Below, one piece after another: positions 24,299-32,924 of a stretch of 64,000 bases of DNA. The DNA is taken from positions 1 to 64,000 of the forward strand of contig NZ_PQIG01000076.1 in NCBI RefSeq assembly GCF_012349115.1, read 5' to 3'. Every line of letters starts with the position of its first letter. Within the stretch, counting starts at the first letter, position 1. Below the pieces are notes generated by a model that did no database searches, was not told the origin of the DNA, and saw only the letters and a program-made list of their open reading frames with translations. The DNA is from Rhizobium ruizarguesonis. Its GTDB lineage: Bacteria; Pseudomonadota; Alphaproteobacteria; Rhizobiales; Rhizobiaceae. The translations under genes and the position numbers were made by a program.

Positions 24299-25269
24299 GC
24301 GGCGACATCCTGCCGACCGAACTGCAGCAGCGGTGTTTCGGCATGATTGCGCACCACTGCACGGCGCTCGCCGTCGACCAGCGCGACTTCGGCGCCGGCC
24401 ACGACCGCGCCGATGACCGCAGCGCTGATGCCGCGCGCGGTGAAGCGGGTGACGACATCGGCCGCCTGTTCCGGCGCGACCGAGAGCAGATAACCGAAGC
24501 TCGGAAAGGTGACGAGCCAGCGGTCGAGGCTCACACCGGCGGGCAGGGGAATGGCGGTGACGTTGATATCGATGCCGACATGCGAACATTCGGCCAGCAT
24601 GATGGCCGTGCCGATGATGCCGCCCTGGCTGATATCTTTCGCAGACAGCGCGAGCCCGGCCTCGGCGATCTCGGGCAGCAGCTCGAGGTCGCCTCGCAGG
24701 CGCGCCGGCGCGGCATCGGTGGCGGCTTCCCAGTTGTTGAAGGGTTCGCGGTAACGGCCGCGATGGTCGATCGCTGCAACCAGCACATCGCCGGGCCTCG
24801 CGTCGAAGCTCGTCAGCAGCGTCTTGGCGCGACCGAGAATGGCGACCGATAGCTGGCCGCGTTCGGTGCGGATATTGGTGTGCCCGCCGACGATCGGCAC
24901 GCCAAAGGCGCTGGAAGCCGCCCGCATGCCTTCGAGAACGGGAGTCGCGCCAGCCTCGCCATTGGCCCAGACGGCATCAACCACGGCGATCGGCCGCCCG
25001 CCCATGGCAACGACGTCGGAGATATTGACCATGACGCCGCACCAGCCGGCGAACCAGGGGTCGGCGGCGACGAACTCGTTCATGAAGCCTTCGATGGCAA
25101 AGAGCAGATAGCCGTCGCCGTCGGGCAGCGCGGCGCAATCGTCGCCGACGGCAATCTGCTGCCCCTGAAGGCCGAGCCTTGCCGCGATCGTGCGGATATC
25201 CTGCTTGGCGACGATGCCGCTGCTGGCCGAGACTTTGGCAGCCAGGCTCTTGATGTCGATCGCGACCAT
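24295..25269 (-). CDS. Sll0787-family AIR synthase-like protein
   Basis: A 324-residue member of the PurM/ThiL/HypE-type ATP-binding superfamily, of the Sll0787 subgroup of Nit1C clusters. QIAVGDDCAALPDGDGYLLFAIEGF matches the N-terminal phosphate/Mg segment and ISDVVAMGGRPIAVVDAVWA the conserved core; KDISQGGIIGT lies in the C-terminal domain. Such enzymes activate an amide or carboxamide oxygen with ATP. ATG at 25269 begins 2 bases after the GNAT stop; GTG at 25275 is possible. Confidence 0.85.
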   Translation of the reverse strand: MVAIDIKSLAAKVSASSGIVAKQDIRTIAARLGLQGQQIAVGDDCAALPDGDGYLLFAIEGFMNEFVAADPWFAGWCGVMVNISDVVAMGGRPIAVVDAVWANGEAGATPVLEGMRAASSAFGVPIVGGHTNIRTERGQLSVAILGRAKTLLTSFDARPGDVLVAAIDHRGRYREPFNNWEAATDAAPARLRGDLELLPEIAEAGLALSAKDISQGGIIGTAIMLAECSHVGIDINVTAIPLPAGVSLDRWLVTFPSFGYLLSVAPEQAADVVTRFTARGISAAVIGAVVAGAEVALVDGERRAVVRNHAETPLLQFGRQDVAA

Positions 25270-25271
25270 TC

Positions 25272-25814
25272 TCACGCCGCCTTTCTGGAAAGGGCGGTGA
25301 AGCCTGCCTCGGGAGTGGCGCAAGGCGGATAATAGGCAAGATCGGCCTTCATCCTGAGATGCGGCTTGCCATAGACCTCGAACTCCTCGATCACATCCCA
25401 GTGCAGCCTGCGGAACAGCAGACCGTTCTGAACCTGCACATTGGCGAGGAACGTGTGGCATCCGATCGCGTTGGCGGAGGACACGGCGAGTTTGATCAGG
25501 GTCGCCCCCAGGGCGCCGATCTTGCGGAAATCCGGGTGGACCGCCAGTCGCGAGCCCCACCAGAGACCGGGTTCGGCCTGATGGATGCGCACCGTTCCGA
25601 CCAGCTGATCGGCGGCAATGCCGAGCATGGAGAGCGCCACGATCGGGATGGCGTGATCGTCGATCGCGTCGCGGTCATCGCCCTCGAAGATCTGCTGTTC
25701 CTCGCAGAAGACGGCACGGCGCAGCGCATGCGCTTGGCTGCGCTCCCAGGCGGAGGTCGCGAACTTCACCTGGAATTCGCTCGAGCGATAGGGAGCAAAG
25801 GTTTCGAGCATCAT
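25272..25814 (-). CDS. MSMEG_0567-family GNAT N-acyltransferase
   Basis: A 180-residue GNAT-fold protein of the Nit1C set. It would transfer an acyl group from acyl-CoA to an amine; the CoA-binding stretch is near SRLAVHPDFRKIGALGATLIKLAVSSA (about 88-114), which carries the adenine/pyrophosphate loop region. LRRAVFCEEQQIFEGDDRDAIDDHA near the N-terminus is typical of N-acylamino acid synthase-like GNATs. The gene overlaps the end of the radical SAM gene by four bases. Confidence 0.83.
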   Translation of the reverse strand: MMLETFAPYRSSEFQVKFATSAWERSQAHALRRAVFCEEQQIFEGDDRDAIDDHAIPIVALSMLGIAADQLVGTVRIHQAEPGLWWGSRLAVHPDFRKIGALGATLIKLAVSSANAIGCHTFLANVQVQNGLLFRRLHWDVIEEFEVYGKPHLRMKADLAYYPPCATPEAGFTALSRKAA

Positions 25815-26929
25815 TTGGTGAGCATCCTTTCATAGGTGGAAAGGGCGGAGCAGGCGCCGCATTTGCCGCAGCCGGCCTTGATGTCGACGGCCTTCAAGCC
25901 GCTGGCGACCAGCATCCTGGACAAGGGGCCGAGGATCGAGTGCATGAAGTCGGGCCTCGGCGCCGGATGGCTTTCGAGCGGCGTGCCAGAGATCGGCACG
26001 AACGGCACAACGAAGGGATAGACGCCGAGCGCAACCAGCTTTTCGCAGATGTCCAGAATGGCTTCACGGCTGTCGCCGAGCCCCGCCAAAATATAGGTCG
26101 AGACCTGGCCGCGCCCGAAGACCTCCACTGCGGCCTTGAACGAGGCCATGTATTTGGCGATCGAGACCTGCGCCTTACCCGGCATGATGCGGGCACGCAC
26201 CTCTGGCGTCACGGCTTCCAGATGCATGCCGAGTGCATCGACGCCGGCTTCTTTCATGCGGGTGAACCATATATCGTCTTCCGGCGGCTCGCATTGCGCC
26301 TGGATGGGAATGTTGACGGCCGCCTTGATGGCGCGGGCGCTGTCGGCGAGGATCGCAGCACCGCGGTCGTCGCCCTTCGGCGTGCCGGTGGTCATCACCA
26401 TATGCTTGACGCCGTCCAGTTCGACGGCCGCCTTGGCGACTTCCGCGAGCTGCTCTGGCGTCTTGTGGGCGATGGTGCGGCCGGCGGCCAGCGATTGGCC
26501 GATGGCGCAGAACTGACAGGTCTTGGTGCGGCTCTGATAGCGGATGCAGGTCTGCAGCACGGTCGTGGCAAGCACGTCCTTGCCGTGCAGAACGGCGATC
26601 TGCGAATAGGGAATGCCGTCGGCGGTCGAGCGCTCGTAGAAGCGTGGGCGCAAAGGGAAGGAGACTTCGCCCAGCACCGTGCCATCCCGGCTGATACGGC
26701 TACGGCCCATCTCGTCCGGCTTTTCCACCAGATAGGGGCTCTCGAACGCAGGTGCGGTGTGAACCGGCACCATCACCGTCATGCCGTCAATGGTCAGCGC
26801 CTTGTGGTCGGAAGGTCCGGCACCACCGCGGCGGCTTTCATGTCCGGCCTTGGGGTCAACGAGCCGGGCTCCGTAGGACTGCAATTCGTTGATCAGAACC
26901 TCGGTCGGCAGACGTGTCGTATTCTCCAT
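25811..26929 (-). CDS. MSMEG_0568-family radical SAM protein
   Basis: A 372-residue radical SAM enzyme. The cluster-binding cysteines are Cys128, Cys138 and Cys141, giving CX9CX2C rather than the canonical CX3CX2C; this longer loop is seen in the biotin-synthase-like MSMEG_0568 group. The C-terminus has a further CGKCGAC motif that could hold an auxiliary iron-sulfur cluster. It overlaps the nitrilase gene end by 74 bases if ATG 26929 is right; AAGGA lies about 9 bases upstream. It probably performs the key radical step of the Nit1C pathway; the product is unknown. Confidence 0.87.
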   Translation of the reverse strand: MENTTRLPTEVLINELQSYGARLVDPKAGHESRRGGAGPSDHKALTIDGMTVMVPVHTAPAFESPYLVEKPDEMGRSRISRDGTVLGEVSFPLRPRFYERSTADGIPYSQIAVLHGKDVLATTVLQTCIRYQSRTKTCQFCAIGQSLAAGRTIAHKTPEQLAEVAKAAVELDGVKHMVMTTGTPKGDDRGAAILADSARAIKAAVNIPIQAQCEPPEDDIWFTRMKEAGVDALGMHLEAVTPEVRARIMPGKAQVSIAKYMASFKAAVEVFGRGQVSTYILAGLGDSREAILDICEKLVALGVYPFVVPFVPISGTPLESHPAPRPDFMHSILGPLSRMLVASGLKAVDIKAGCGKCGACSALSTYERMLTK

Positions 26930-27902
26930 CGGAAAGGGTCCTTGCTTCGGCTGTGGGGAAAGATGGCTGGGTGGTGGTGACCATCGGCGCAGTGGCCCGG
27001 CCATCCATGACAAGATGCAGCAGCTCGGGTCGGGCATAATGGCCGACCGAATCCATCATCCGCTTGCGTTTGACGATCAGGCTCATGTCGAGATCGGCGA
27101 TCAGGATGCCTTCGCCTTCTGTCAGCGGCGGCGCGACGTGTTTGCCTTCGGGCGAGATGATCGCGGTCATGCAGCCGCCGCGCAGGGCCTTCTGCAGGCC
27201 TGCGTCGGACGTGATGGAGGCGATCTGCTCGTCGGTCAGCCAGCCGGTGGCATTGACCACGAAGCAACCGCTTTCCAGCGCATGGTGGCGGATGGTGACT
27301 TCCATCTGGTCGGCAAAAATCGGCCCGACCATGGAGCCTGGAAACTGGGCGATGTGGATGTCCTCGTGCTGCGCCATCAGGGCGTAGCGTGCCAGAGGAT
27401 TGTAATGCTCCCAGCAGGCCAGCGCCCCAAGGCGTCCGACGGCGCTGTCGACCACCTTCAGGCCGGAGGCGTCGCCCTGGCCCCAGATCATCCGCTCGTG
27501 AAAGGTCGGGGTGATCTTGCGACGCTTGAGGATGAGCGTGCCATCGGCATCAAACAGCAGCTGGGCATTGTAGAGCGATCCATGGTCACGCTCGTTGACG
27601 CCAAGCGCCACGACGATGCCATGCTCGCGGGCGGTTGCCGAGACGGCATCGGTGGCGGCACTCGGCACAGTGACGGCTTCCTCGTAAAGTCGCACATGCT
27701 CCTTGCCGGAGAGAACAGGCGGCAACACGAAAGAAAAATAGGGGTACCAGGGGACGAAGGTTTCGGGAAAGACGATCAGTTCGGCGCCTTTGGCGGCTGC
27801 TTCACGAATTGCATCCAGCACCCGGGCCAGTGTTTTCTCGCGCGAGGTCAGATCCGGCGCGATCTGCGCGGCGGCAACCCGGACGCTCGGTTTTTTCTCC
27901 AT
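26856..27902 (-). CDS. Nit1C-type nitrilase (Nit6803 family)
   Basis: A 348-residue nitrilase that hydrolyses a nitrile to acid and ammonia. The catalytic triad is Glu47 ([11 protein letters not shown]), Lys129 ([11 protein letters not shown]) and Cys163 ([11 protein letters not shown]). Start ATG 27902 has GAGGA 7 bases upstream. The last 25 or so residues are a low-complexity extension whose DNA is shared with the radical SAM gene start. In other bacteria this gene cluster is needed for growth on cyanide as nitrogen source, so the true substrate may be a nitrile formed from cyanide. Confidence 0.92.
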   Translation of the reverse strand: MEKKPSVRVAAAQIAPDLTSREKTLARVLDAIREAAAKGAELIVFPETFVPWYPYFSFVLPPVLSGKEHVRLYEEAVTVPSAATDAVSATAREHGIVVALGVNERDHGSLYNAQLLFDADGTLILKRRKITPTFHERMIWGQGDASGLKVVDSAVGRLGALACWEHYNPLARYALMAQHEDIHIAQFPGSMVGPIFADQMEVTIRHHALESGCFVVNATGWLTDEQIASITSDAGLQKALRGGCMTAIISPEGKHVAPPLTEGEGILIADLDMSLIVKRKRMMDSVGHYARPELLHLVMDGRATAPMVTTTQPSFPTAEARTLSDGEYDTSADRGSDQRIAVLRSPAR

Positions 27903-27930
27903 GACGAAATCCTCGATTGACGGGGCAGGA

Positions 27931-27952
27931 GGCGGAGCGCCAAGGCTCCGCC
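27931..27952 (-). promoter_or_regulatory. intercistronic hairpin before the nitrilase gene
   Basis: An 8-bp perfect stem (27931-27938 with 27945-27952) with a 6-base loop lies in the 77-base gap between the MSMEG_0572-like gene and the nitrilase gene. On the transcribed strand no U-tract follows, so it is more likely to tune mRNA stability or ratio of the two products than to end transcription. All later genes in the operon overlap or abut, so this is the only structured gap. Confidence 0.4.
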
Positions 27953-27979
27953 GCTTCTTCTTCGGGGCGCGCCTGGTGC

Positions 27980-28462
27980 TTAGAGCGTCCAAGTATCAAG
28001 GATGAAGGCGCCGTCGCGGCGATGGATCAGGATCAGGTCGAGAACGTCGAGCGGACTGATCGGCGTGATGCCGGGGATCAGCGCGCCTTCGCCATGGCCG
28101 TAAAGCGCCTGAAGGGCAAAACGGCAGGCATAGACCTTGCCGCCTTCTTCCATGAACTTGACGATCTGGTTGTTGAAATTCAGATGGCCGGGAAAGGCCT
28201 CCGCGCCGAGCGTCGGAAAGCCGCGCTGGACGCCGAGCGTCACGCCCGGGCCGTAGAGAAGGATCGAGGTTTCGAAACCCTTCCGCTTCAGGCGTGTCGC
28301 CTGCAGCAGGTTGACGAATCCGATCGATCCTTCGAAGGCCACGGTATGGAAGGTGACGAGGGCTTTTTCGCCTTCGCCGGCCTGTACGTCCTCGAAAACC
28401 TTGTCCTCGTAATCGACAAGAAAGTCGCCTTTTTGATTGGCTGGCTTGGTCACTGCGGGCAT
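27980..28462 (-). CDS. MSMEG_0572/Sll0783-family nitrogen starvation response protein
   Basis: A 160-residue protein of the DsrE-like Sll0783 family, the first gene of Nit1C operons. In cyanobacteria the family was noted for strong induction by nitrogen starvation. ATG 28462 is preceded by AAGGAG at 7 bases. Segments [54 protein letters not shown] are family-like in part; no enzyme motif is clear. The sigma-54 promoter at 28514-28530 lies about 50 bases upstream. Function is unknown, perhaps a small-molecule or sulfur-relay carrier. Confidence 0.85.
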   Translation of the reverse strand: MPAVTKPANQKGDFLVDYEDKVFEDVQAGEGEKALVTFHTVAFEGSIGFVNLLQATRLKRKGFETSILLYGPGVTLGVQRGFPTLGAEAFPGHLNFNNQIVKFMEEGGKVYACRFALQALYGHGEGALIPGITPISPLDVLDLILIHRRDGAFILDTWTL

Positions 28463-28513
28463 GGGTGGCTCCTTGATTGAAATCCGATCCCCATCCGGGG
28501 AGCATCCATCCAA

Positions 28514-28530
28514 TTGCAAGCGTCATGCCA
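28514..28530 (-). promoter_or_regulatory. sigma-54 promoter of the Nit1C operon
   Basis: Read on the minus strand the sequence is TGGCAT-GACGC-TTGCAA, matching the -24/-12 sigma-54 consensus (TGGCAY, G, four bases, TTGCA) at every defined position and with correct spacing. The first start codon is about 50 bases downstream. It predicts dependence on RpoN and an ATP-hydrolysing activator, consistent with nitrogen-limitation control of a nitrilase operon. Confidence 0.85.
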
Positions 28531-28971
28531 GATTGATTATGCATAAATAGCAGTCAAATCTACCAATTATACATTCAATTATACGATCAATTACGAAAGT
28601 TTAAGTTTTAAAGCCAATTTTCTGGGCGATCGAATGCAAAAAACAAATGCATGAAAGCTCAAAACAAATGCATTCAATTGATCGTCAATCACTGCAGGGA
28701 GACATAATATTTGTCCGGCATGAGTCCTTGTCGCCGTTCGCATCGGGATGCGAAGGCTCATGCCCGAACATCCGGCTCGCCCGCATGTCAGTGAATGCGC
28801 CTCGTTCGCCTTGCGTCAAGATGGCCTATCGCATCAATCGAAAAGTCTAGCCATATTGAATGCGATCAATTAATGCGATTTGTATGCATTTATAATGACA
28901 ATTTGCATTCAAGTGCTACAGCGTCTTTGCGCGCCTGGAGAGACACGCGGCGCAGGAACCAGGAGAAAACT
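28531..28971. promoter_or_regulatory. AT-rich upstream activating region with phased direct repeats
   Basis: A noncoding stretch, strikingly AT-rich relative to the genome, lies between the sigma-54 promoter and the hydrolase gene at 28972. AAAACAAATGCAT occurs twice, at 28640-28652 and 28661-28673, exactly 21 bases apart, i.e. two helical turns on the same face. They are 110-160 bases upstream of the promoter, a normal distance for an activator. Related ATGCATT/TTTGCATTC words recur at 28880-28916. I see no classical NtrC palindrome. Short open frames here lack coding character. Confidence 0.6.
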
Positions 28972-29667
28972 ATGAGTAATAAACCGACTATCATTCTGGT
29001 GCACGGCTTTTGGGGTGGGGCCGCGCATTGGGGCAAGGTCATACTCGAACTGGCGCATAAGGGCTATCAGTCCATTCACGCCGTCGAACTACCGCTGACG
29101 TCGCTAGCCGAGGACGCTGAACGGACACGAAAGATGGTGGCTCAACAGAAGGGGCCGGTCCTGCTCGTCGGTCATTCCTACGGCGGCGCGGTCATCACCG
29201 AAGCGGGAGATCAACCGAATGTCGCGGGGCTTGTCTATATCGCCGCATTCGCTCCCGACGCAGGCGAAAGTCCAGGCAGCATCACTCAACGGCATCCTCC
29301 TGCGGCAATGGCCAATATCGAGCCGGACAGCGACAGCTACCTGTGGCTCAAGGCTGACAAATTTCACGAAAGCTTCTGCCAGGATATGTCCCCCGAAGAC
29401 GGTTTCGTTTTGGCGGCGACCCAAAAGGCGCCGCTCGCCGGCACCTTTGGAGACGCCATCACCGCCCCGGCCTGGAGGAAGAAGCCGTCCTGGTATCAAA
29501 TAGCAAGTGAAGACAGAATGATTGCTCTTGAAAATCAAAAGGCAATGTCGGCTCGTCTCAATGCTCGGAAAGTCGTGACCTTGGCGGCAAGCCATGCTTT
29601 GCCTCAATCAAAGCCCATGGAGGTCGCGGCTCTTATCCATGAGGCGGCGGTAGACGTCTCGAAGTAA
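28972..29667 (+). CDS. alpha/beta hydrolase (salicylate-esterase-like)
   Basis: A 231-residue cytoplasmic alpha/beta hydrolase. The oxyanion segment is HGFWGG (11-16), the nucleophile elbow GHSYGG has Ser69, and the C-terminal His lies in ASHALPQ (about 212). It resembles small plant-methylesterase-like bacterial hydrolases that cleave aromatic or hydroxy esters. AGGAG lies 7 bases before ATG 28972; upstream in-frame starts run through AT-rich noncoding DNA. It diverges from the nitrilase operon, sharing the 28463-28971 gap. Confidence 0.85.
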   Translation: MSNKPTIILVHGFWGGAAHWGKVILELAHKGYQSIHAVELPLTSLAEDAERTRKMVAQQKGPVLLVGHSYGGAVITEAGDQPNVAGLVYIAAFAPDAGESPGSITQRHPPAAMANIEPDSDSYLWLKADKFHESFCQDMSPEDGFVLAATQKAPLAGTFGDAITAPAWRKKPSWYQIASEDRMIALENQKAMSARLNARKVVTLAASHALPQSKPMEVAALIHEAAVDVSK

Positions 29668-29859
29668 GAACAAGGCGCTTGTGGCGGGGGTGTGACAATA
29701 AGCGCACCCCCGCTTTCTCGCCTTGCGTGCTCCGGTTTCGAGCACGATACGCCACAACGAAACTGTTCGGATGTCTGGCCATTTGGCATTGATCGACAAG
29801 CTTCACCGCGAGAGCTACAGAATAGCCTGATCGATAGCAGCCCCGTTGAGCGGATACTG

Positions 29860-30510
29860 ATGAACGACACAGTTCTTCTTTTTCACGGCATTGCCCGGAC
29901 GAAAAAAAGCATGGCGAAGCTCGCCGGCTTCCTGTCCGGTCGCGGTTATCGAGTTGTGAATGTCGGTTACCCCTCCACCAAGTTTTCGATCAGCGACCTC
30001 GTCGACATCATCCGACCTGAGATCGACGCCGCTGCGAAGCAGGCAGGCGAGGGCCGGGTCCATTTCGTCGGTTATTCGATGGGTGGGCTGATCATCCGCG
30101 CGTTTCTCAGGCGCTATCGCCCAGCCAACCTGGGGAGAGTTGTGATGGTCGGAACGCCGAACAACGGCAGTCAGATTGCCGATTTCCTCAAGAACTGGCC
30201 CCTATACAGGAAGGTCTATGGACCGGCAGGACAGCAGCTGATTACCGATCAAGCCGCAATGACCGAGCTGTTCGGCACGGTCGATTACGAACTTGGCATC
30301 ATCGCCGGGAATCGGACCATCGACCCGGTCTCCTCCCTTATCATCGGCCTCAGGGTTCCGAATGATGGAAAGGTTTCGGTGGAGAGCACCCGTCTCGACG
30401 GCGCGTCGGCGCATATCGTCATTCCGGCAAACCACACTTTCTTGTCCGTCAACAAGGTGATGTGGAGCCAGACCCTGTCGTTTCTGCAACATGGGCGGTT
30501 TACAAGCTGA
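29860..30510 (+). CDS. alpha/beta hydrolase, lipase/PGAP1-like
   Basis: A 216-residue hydrolase. LLFHGIARTKKSMAKLAGFL marks the oxyanion region, GYSMGG gives nucleophile Ser73, and an NHTFLS segment near residue 200 supplies His. The architecture matches small triacylglycerol-lipase or PGAP1-type acyl hydrolases. No signal peptide is seen. ATG 29860 is chosen over upstream starts because the sequence before it is not family-like. It sits between two unrelated genes and is probably a separate unit. Confidence 0.8.
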   Translation: MNDTVLLFHGIARTKKSMAKLAGFLSGRGYRVVNVGYPSTKFSISDLVDIIRPEIDAAAKQAGEGRVHFVGYSMGGLIIRAFLRRYRPANLGRVVMVGTPNNGSQIADFLKNWPLYRKVYGPAGQQLITDQAAMTELFGTVDYELGIIAGNRTIDPVSSLIIGLRVPNDGKVSVESTRLDGASAHIVIPANHTFLSVNKVMWSQTLSFLQHGRFTS

Positions 30511-30584
30511 ATTTCCAAATATTCAAACATCCGCCACATGCCCTCTGCTTAATTCCCCGCGGCACCGGTATCGAAGGAAATGTA

Positions 30585-31730
30585 ATGACCGCCATCCTGC
30601 GAAAGAAAGTTCACGGCGCGTCTACACGCGGACAGGTCATCGACGGTGCGCCCGATGTCGGCGTCGCCTATCAGGTGTTTTCCGATACGGTGATCGAAGA
30701 TGTTATCGTCAAGAATTCTCCTCGAGGCTTCAAATTTCACAATGGCAAGAATCTCACCGTCAGGCGCTGTGAAACGGAGAATGTGAACGGCGACGGCATC
30801 TACCTGACGAAGACGACGCACGTGTTGCTGGAGAATAATCGCATCGGCGCGGCGCCGGGCGAGGGAGCAGACTGCTGCCAGTTCGCCTATCAAAATAGCG
30901 ACGACAATATCAGCTCCGATATCGTGATCCGCGGCAACCTCTTCCTGCAGTCGCCGGCGAGCGCATCGAACAAGGGCGCGCTGGTCTGCGACAAGACTCG
31001 AAAATACCTGGTCGAATACAATTTCATCGGCGGCAAGAATTTCTCCTTTTCGTCGATTGGGGATGACGCGGTGGTGCGCAGCAACATCATGCGCGATGGC
31101 AGGATGAATGATTATTCCTTCGGCTACGGCGTCGGCGACAAGGCCGACCACGCCGGGCATCACGTTTATGACAACTGGATCGAGAACACCAATCGTGGTG
31201 TCAGCCTGAGCGGGTTTTCGGATCAGGAGCTGGCATTTCGCAAAGACATCGATATCCACGACAACGTCATTAGCCAATGCGACATCGCGTTCTTCGCCAA
31301 CCGTCGGTGGTCCGGCAGCTTTCGGCGCAACATATTCCTGCGGTGCGAGCAGGACATCGTTCTCGAGAGAAACGGCAAAGCGACTGCGGGTGATATCGAT
31401 GGCAACTATCGCAACGATGGCAGCTTTCTGAACGTCACCCCGCCGCCGCTTCGCTTGAAGCCTGACGGCAAGGCTTCCGTTTCCTCCGGAGAGTGGACAT
31501 CCGAGCCCGACGAAATCCGCATCCAGTGGCGTGATAAGGGGATCGATATCCCAGGCGCCAATCGGCCTTCCATTGCGGTTGAGCCTGGCATGGAATTGTC
31601 ATGCGTCTTGCTGGCCCGCAAGGCGCAGAACTGGATGCTGGCGATCGCTGAGACTGCCTATGACGACTTCACGCCGCGCGCATGGCAGGAACACAGGCTG
31701 CCTTGGCAGAAGCGCTATCTCTCGATTTAA
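30585..31730 (+). CDS. right-handed parallel beta-helix protein
   Basis: A 381-residue protein with repeated beta-helix (PbH1-type) turns across residues 30-290: recurring units such as VIEDVIVKNSP, LTVRRCETENVNGDGIYL, VLLENNRIG, IVIRGNLF and IDIHDNVISQCDIAF. This fold is common in pectate lyases and polysaccharide epimerases or lyases, but no catalytic site is evident. There is no signal peptide. AAGGAA lies 7 bases before ATG 30585. Its stop codon falls at the edge of a RIME2-like repeat. Neighbouring acyltransferase and ligase genes suggest a role in surface polysaccharide. Confidence 0.8.
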   Translation: MTAILRKKVHGASTRGQVIDGAPDVGVAYQVFSDTVIEDVIVKNSPRGFKFHNGKNLTVRRCETENVNGDGIYLTKTTHVLLENNRIGAAPGEGADCCQFAYQNSDDNISSDIVIRGNLFLQSPASASNKGALVCDKTRKYLVEYNFIGGKNFSFSSIGDDAVVRSNIMRDGRMNDYSFGYGVGDKADHAGHHVYDNWIENTNRGVSLSGFSDQELAFRKDIDIHDNVISQCDIAFFANRRWSGSFRRNIFLRCEQDIVLERNGKATAGDIDGNYRNDGSFLNVTPPPLRLKPDGKASVSSGEWTSEPDEIRIQWRDKGIDIPGANRPSIAVEPGMELSCVLLARKAQNWMLAIAETAYDDFTPRAWQEHRLPWQKRYLSI

Positions 31731-31816
31731 GCATGTCGCGCAAAACTGTGCAGCGGTTTTGCGACAACGACATGTAAAGCGCGAGGAGCGAATCTGAAAG
31801 ATTGCGACACGCTTTA
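31728..31816. repeat. RIME2-like palindromic repeat
   Basis: An 89-base mosaic element: GCATGTCGCGCAAAACTG and CAGCGGTTTTGCGACAACGACATG form one imperfect stem, and AAGCGCGAGGAGCG...AGATTGCGACACGCTTTA the second half. A close relative lies at 56634-56735 and a worn copy at 36104-36190. The TAA stop of the beta-helix gene overlaps its left edge. It separates two convergent genes and may act as a terminator in both directions. Confidence 0.75.
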
Positions 31817-31831
31817 GCGGTCGCGTCAAAA

Positions 31832-32920
31832 TCAGGATCGACGCCAGCCAAGCTTCATGGCCTTACCTGCACTGAGCGCTTTGCGAACCGGCTCATCGTA
31901 GAGGCGGGTGACGATAATGGCCAATAGGACGATCAGTGGAAGAACGATGGCAAAGATCGCCCAGGCCGGCGGTTGTCCCAGGCCAGCGGCCTTCCAGGCT
32001 CCCAACAGCAAGCCCAGCAGCGGAACGTGAATTGCATAGAGCGCGTAAGATGCCTCTCCCGCAATAAGAAGCGGCTGTCGCAGCACGCCATCGAAGTTGG
32101 CTGTGTAAAGGACAAGCACGGCGAGAGGAAATAAAGCAGTGATGACAATCAGGTCCTTTATGCCAACCAAGGCGGCTGGCGCCTGGAAGACGAGAAGAGC
32201 AGTCGCGACGACGATGACTGCCACTGCGGCTGCTTTTCCGATGCCTGAAGGGGAAAGCCGCTCACGGTAGCGGTACATCAAGATGCCGAGGGTGAAGGAA
32301 AAGAGAACGCGGGGAAATCCGGAGAGCAAAGCGCCGTCGAGCGGGATCAGGTCGGCGCTTCCATGGGCCAGCGTTTGCGCCGCCAGCCAAACCCATGACG
32401 CAAGCAGGATGATGGCGAGCACGCGGCTGGACAGCATTCTCGCCGCATAGCCGTAGGCGAGGTTGATCACGATCTCCAGGAATAGCGACCATGACGGACC
32501 GTTGAAGGGGAACAGGTTCGGCGCCTTCAGCGATGTCCCACCGATCGCCGGCATGAAGAACATCGAGGCAATCAACGAGGTGGCGAACAGCATGGGATCC
32601 ATTTGCTGATTTCTGCTGAGCGACATACCTGCATATGCAAGTACGCCGAGCAACAAACCGAGCAGATAGAGGGGGTATAAGCGGATGAGACGCTTGATGG
32701 CGAAATCATTGGCGGAGAGCGAAGACTCTTGAATGAGTTTCTTCTCATAGGCGTGGCCGATCACGAAGCCGCTGAGACAAAAAAACAGGTCGACGGCGAG
32801 GTATGCAGCAGGTGCTGCATCAAATCCGACAAACCCTTCGGTATGATGCACTGCCACACAAATAGCCGCCAGGCCACGAATCCCATCGAGGCCAACCAGT
32901 CTACGATTATTTGAAGTCAT
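31832..32920 (-). CDS. acyltransferase family 3 membrane protein (OafA/YrhL-like)
   Basis: A 362-residue integral membrane O-acyltransferase. The family start LVGLDGIRGLAAICVAVHH is at residues about 8-26, including the conserved His pair; about ten membrane helices follow. LFFCLSGFVIG and the RLIRLYPLYL segment are hallmark motifs. Such enzymes acetylate or succinylate surface polysaccharides. ATG 32920 or an upstream ATG at 32938, inside the preceding ligase gene, could be the start. It is coupled to the O-antigen-ligase-like gene. Confidence 0.88.
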   Translation of the reverse strand: MTSNNRRLVGLDGIRGLAAICVAVHHTEGFVGFDAAPAAYLAVDLFFCLSGFVIGHAYEKKLIQESSLSANDFAIKRLIRLYPLYLLGLLLGVLAYAGMSLSRNQQMDPMLFATSLIASMFFMPAIGGTSLKAPNLFPFNGPSWSLFLEIVINLAYGYAARMLSSRVLAIILLASWVWLAAQTLAHGSADLIPLDGALLSGFPRVLFSFTLGILMYRYRERLSPSGIGKAAAVAVIVVATALLVFQAPAALVGIKDLIVITALFPLAVLVLYTANFDGVLRQPLLIAGEASYALYAIHVPLLGLLLGAWKAAGLGQPPAWAIFAIVLPLIVLLAIIVTRLYDEPVRKALSAGKAMKLGWRRS

Positions 32921-32924
32921 CTTT

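Noticed and set aside
28463..28971. NtrC-type palindromic enhancer in the Nit1C upstream region
   Set aside because: I could not find a TGCAC...GTGCA-type palindrome; only the AAAACAAATGCAT repeats are clear.
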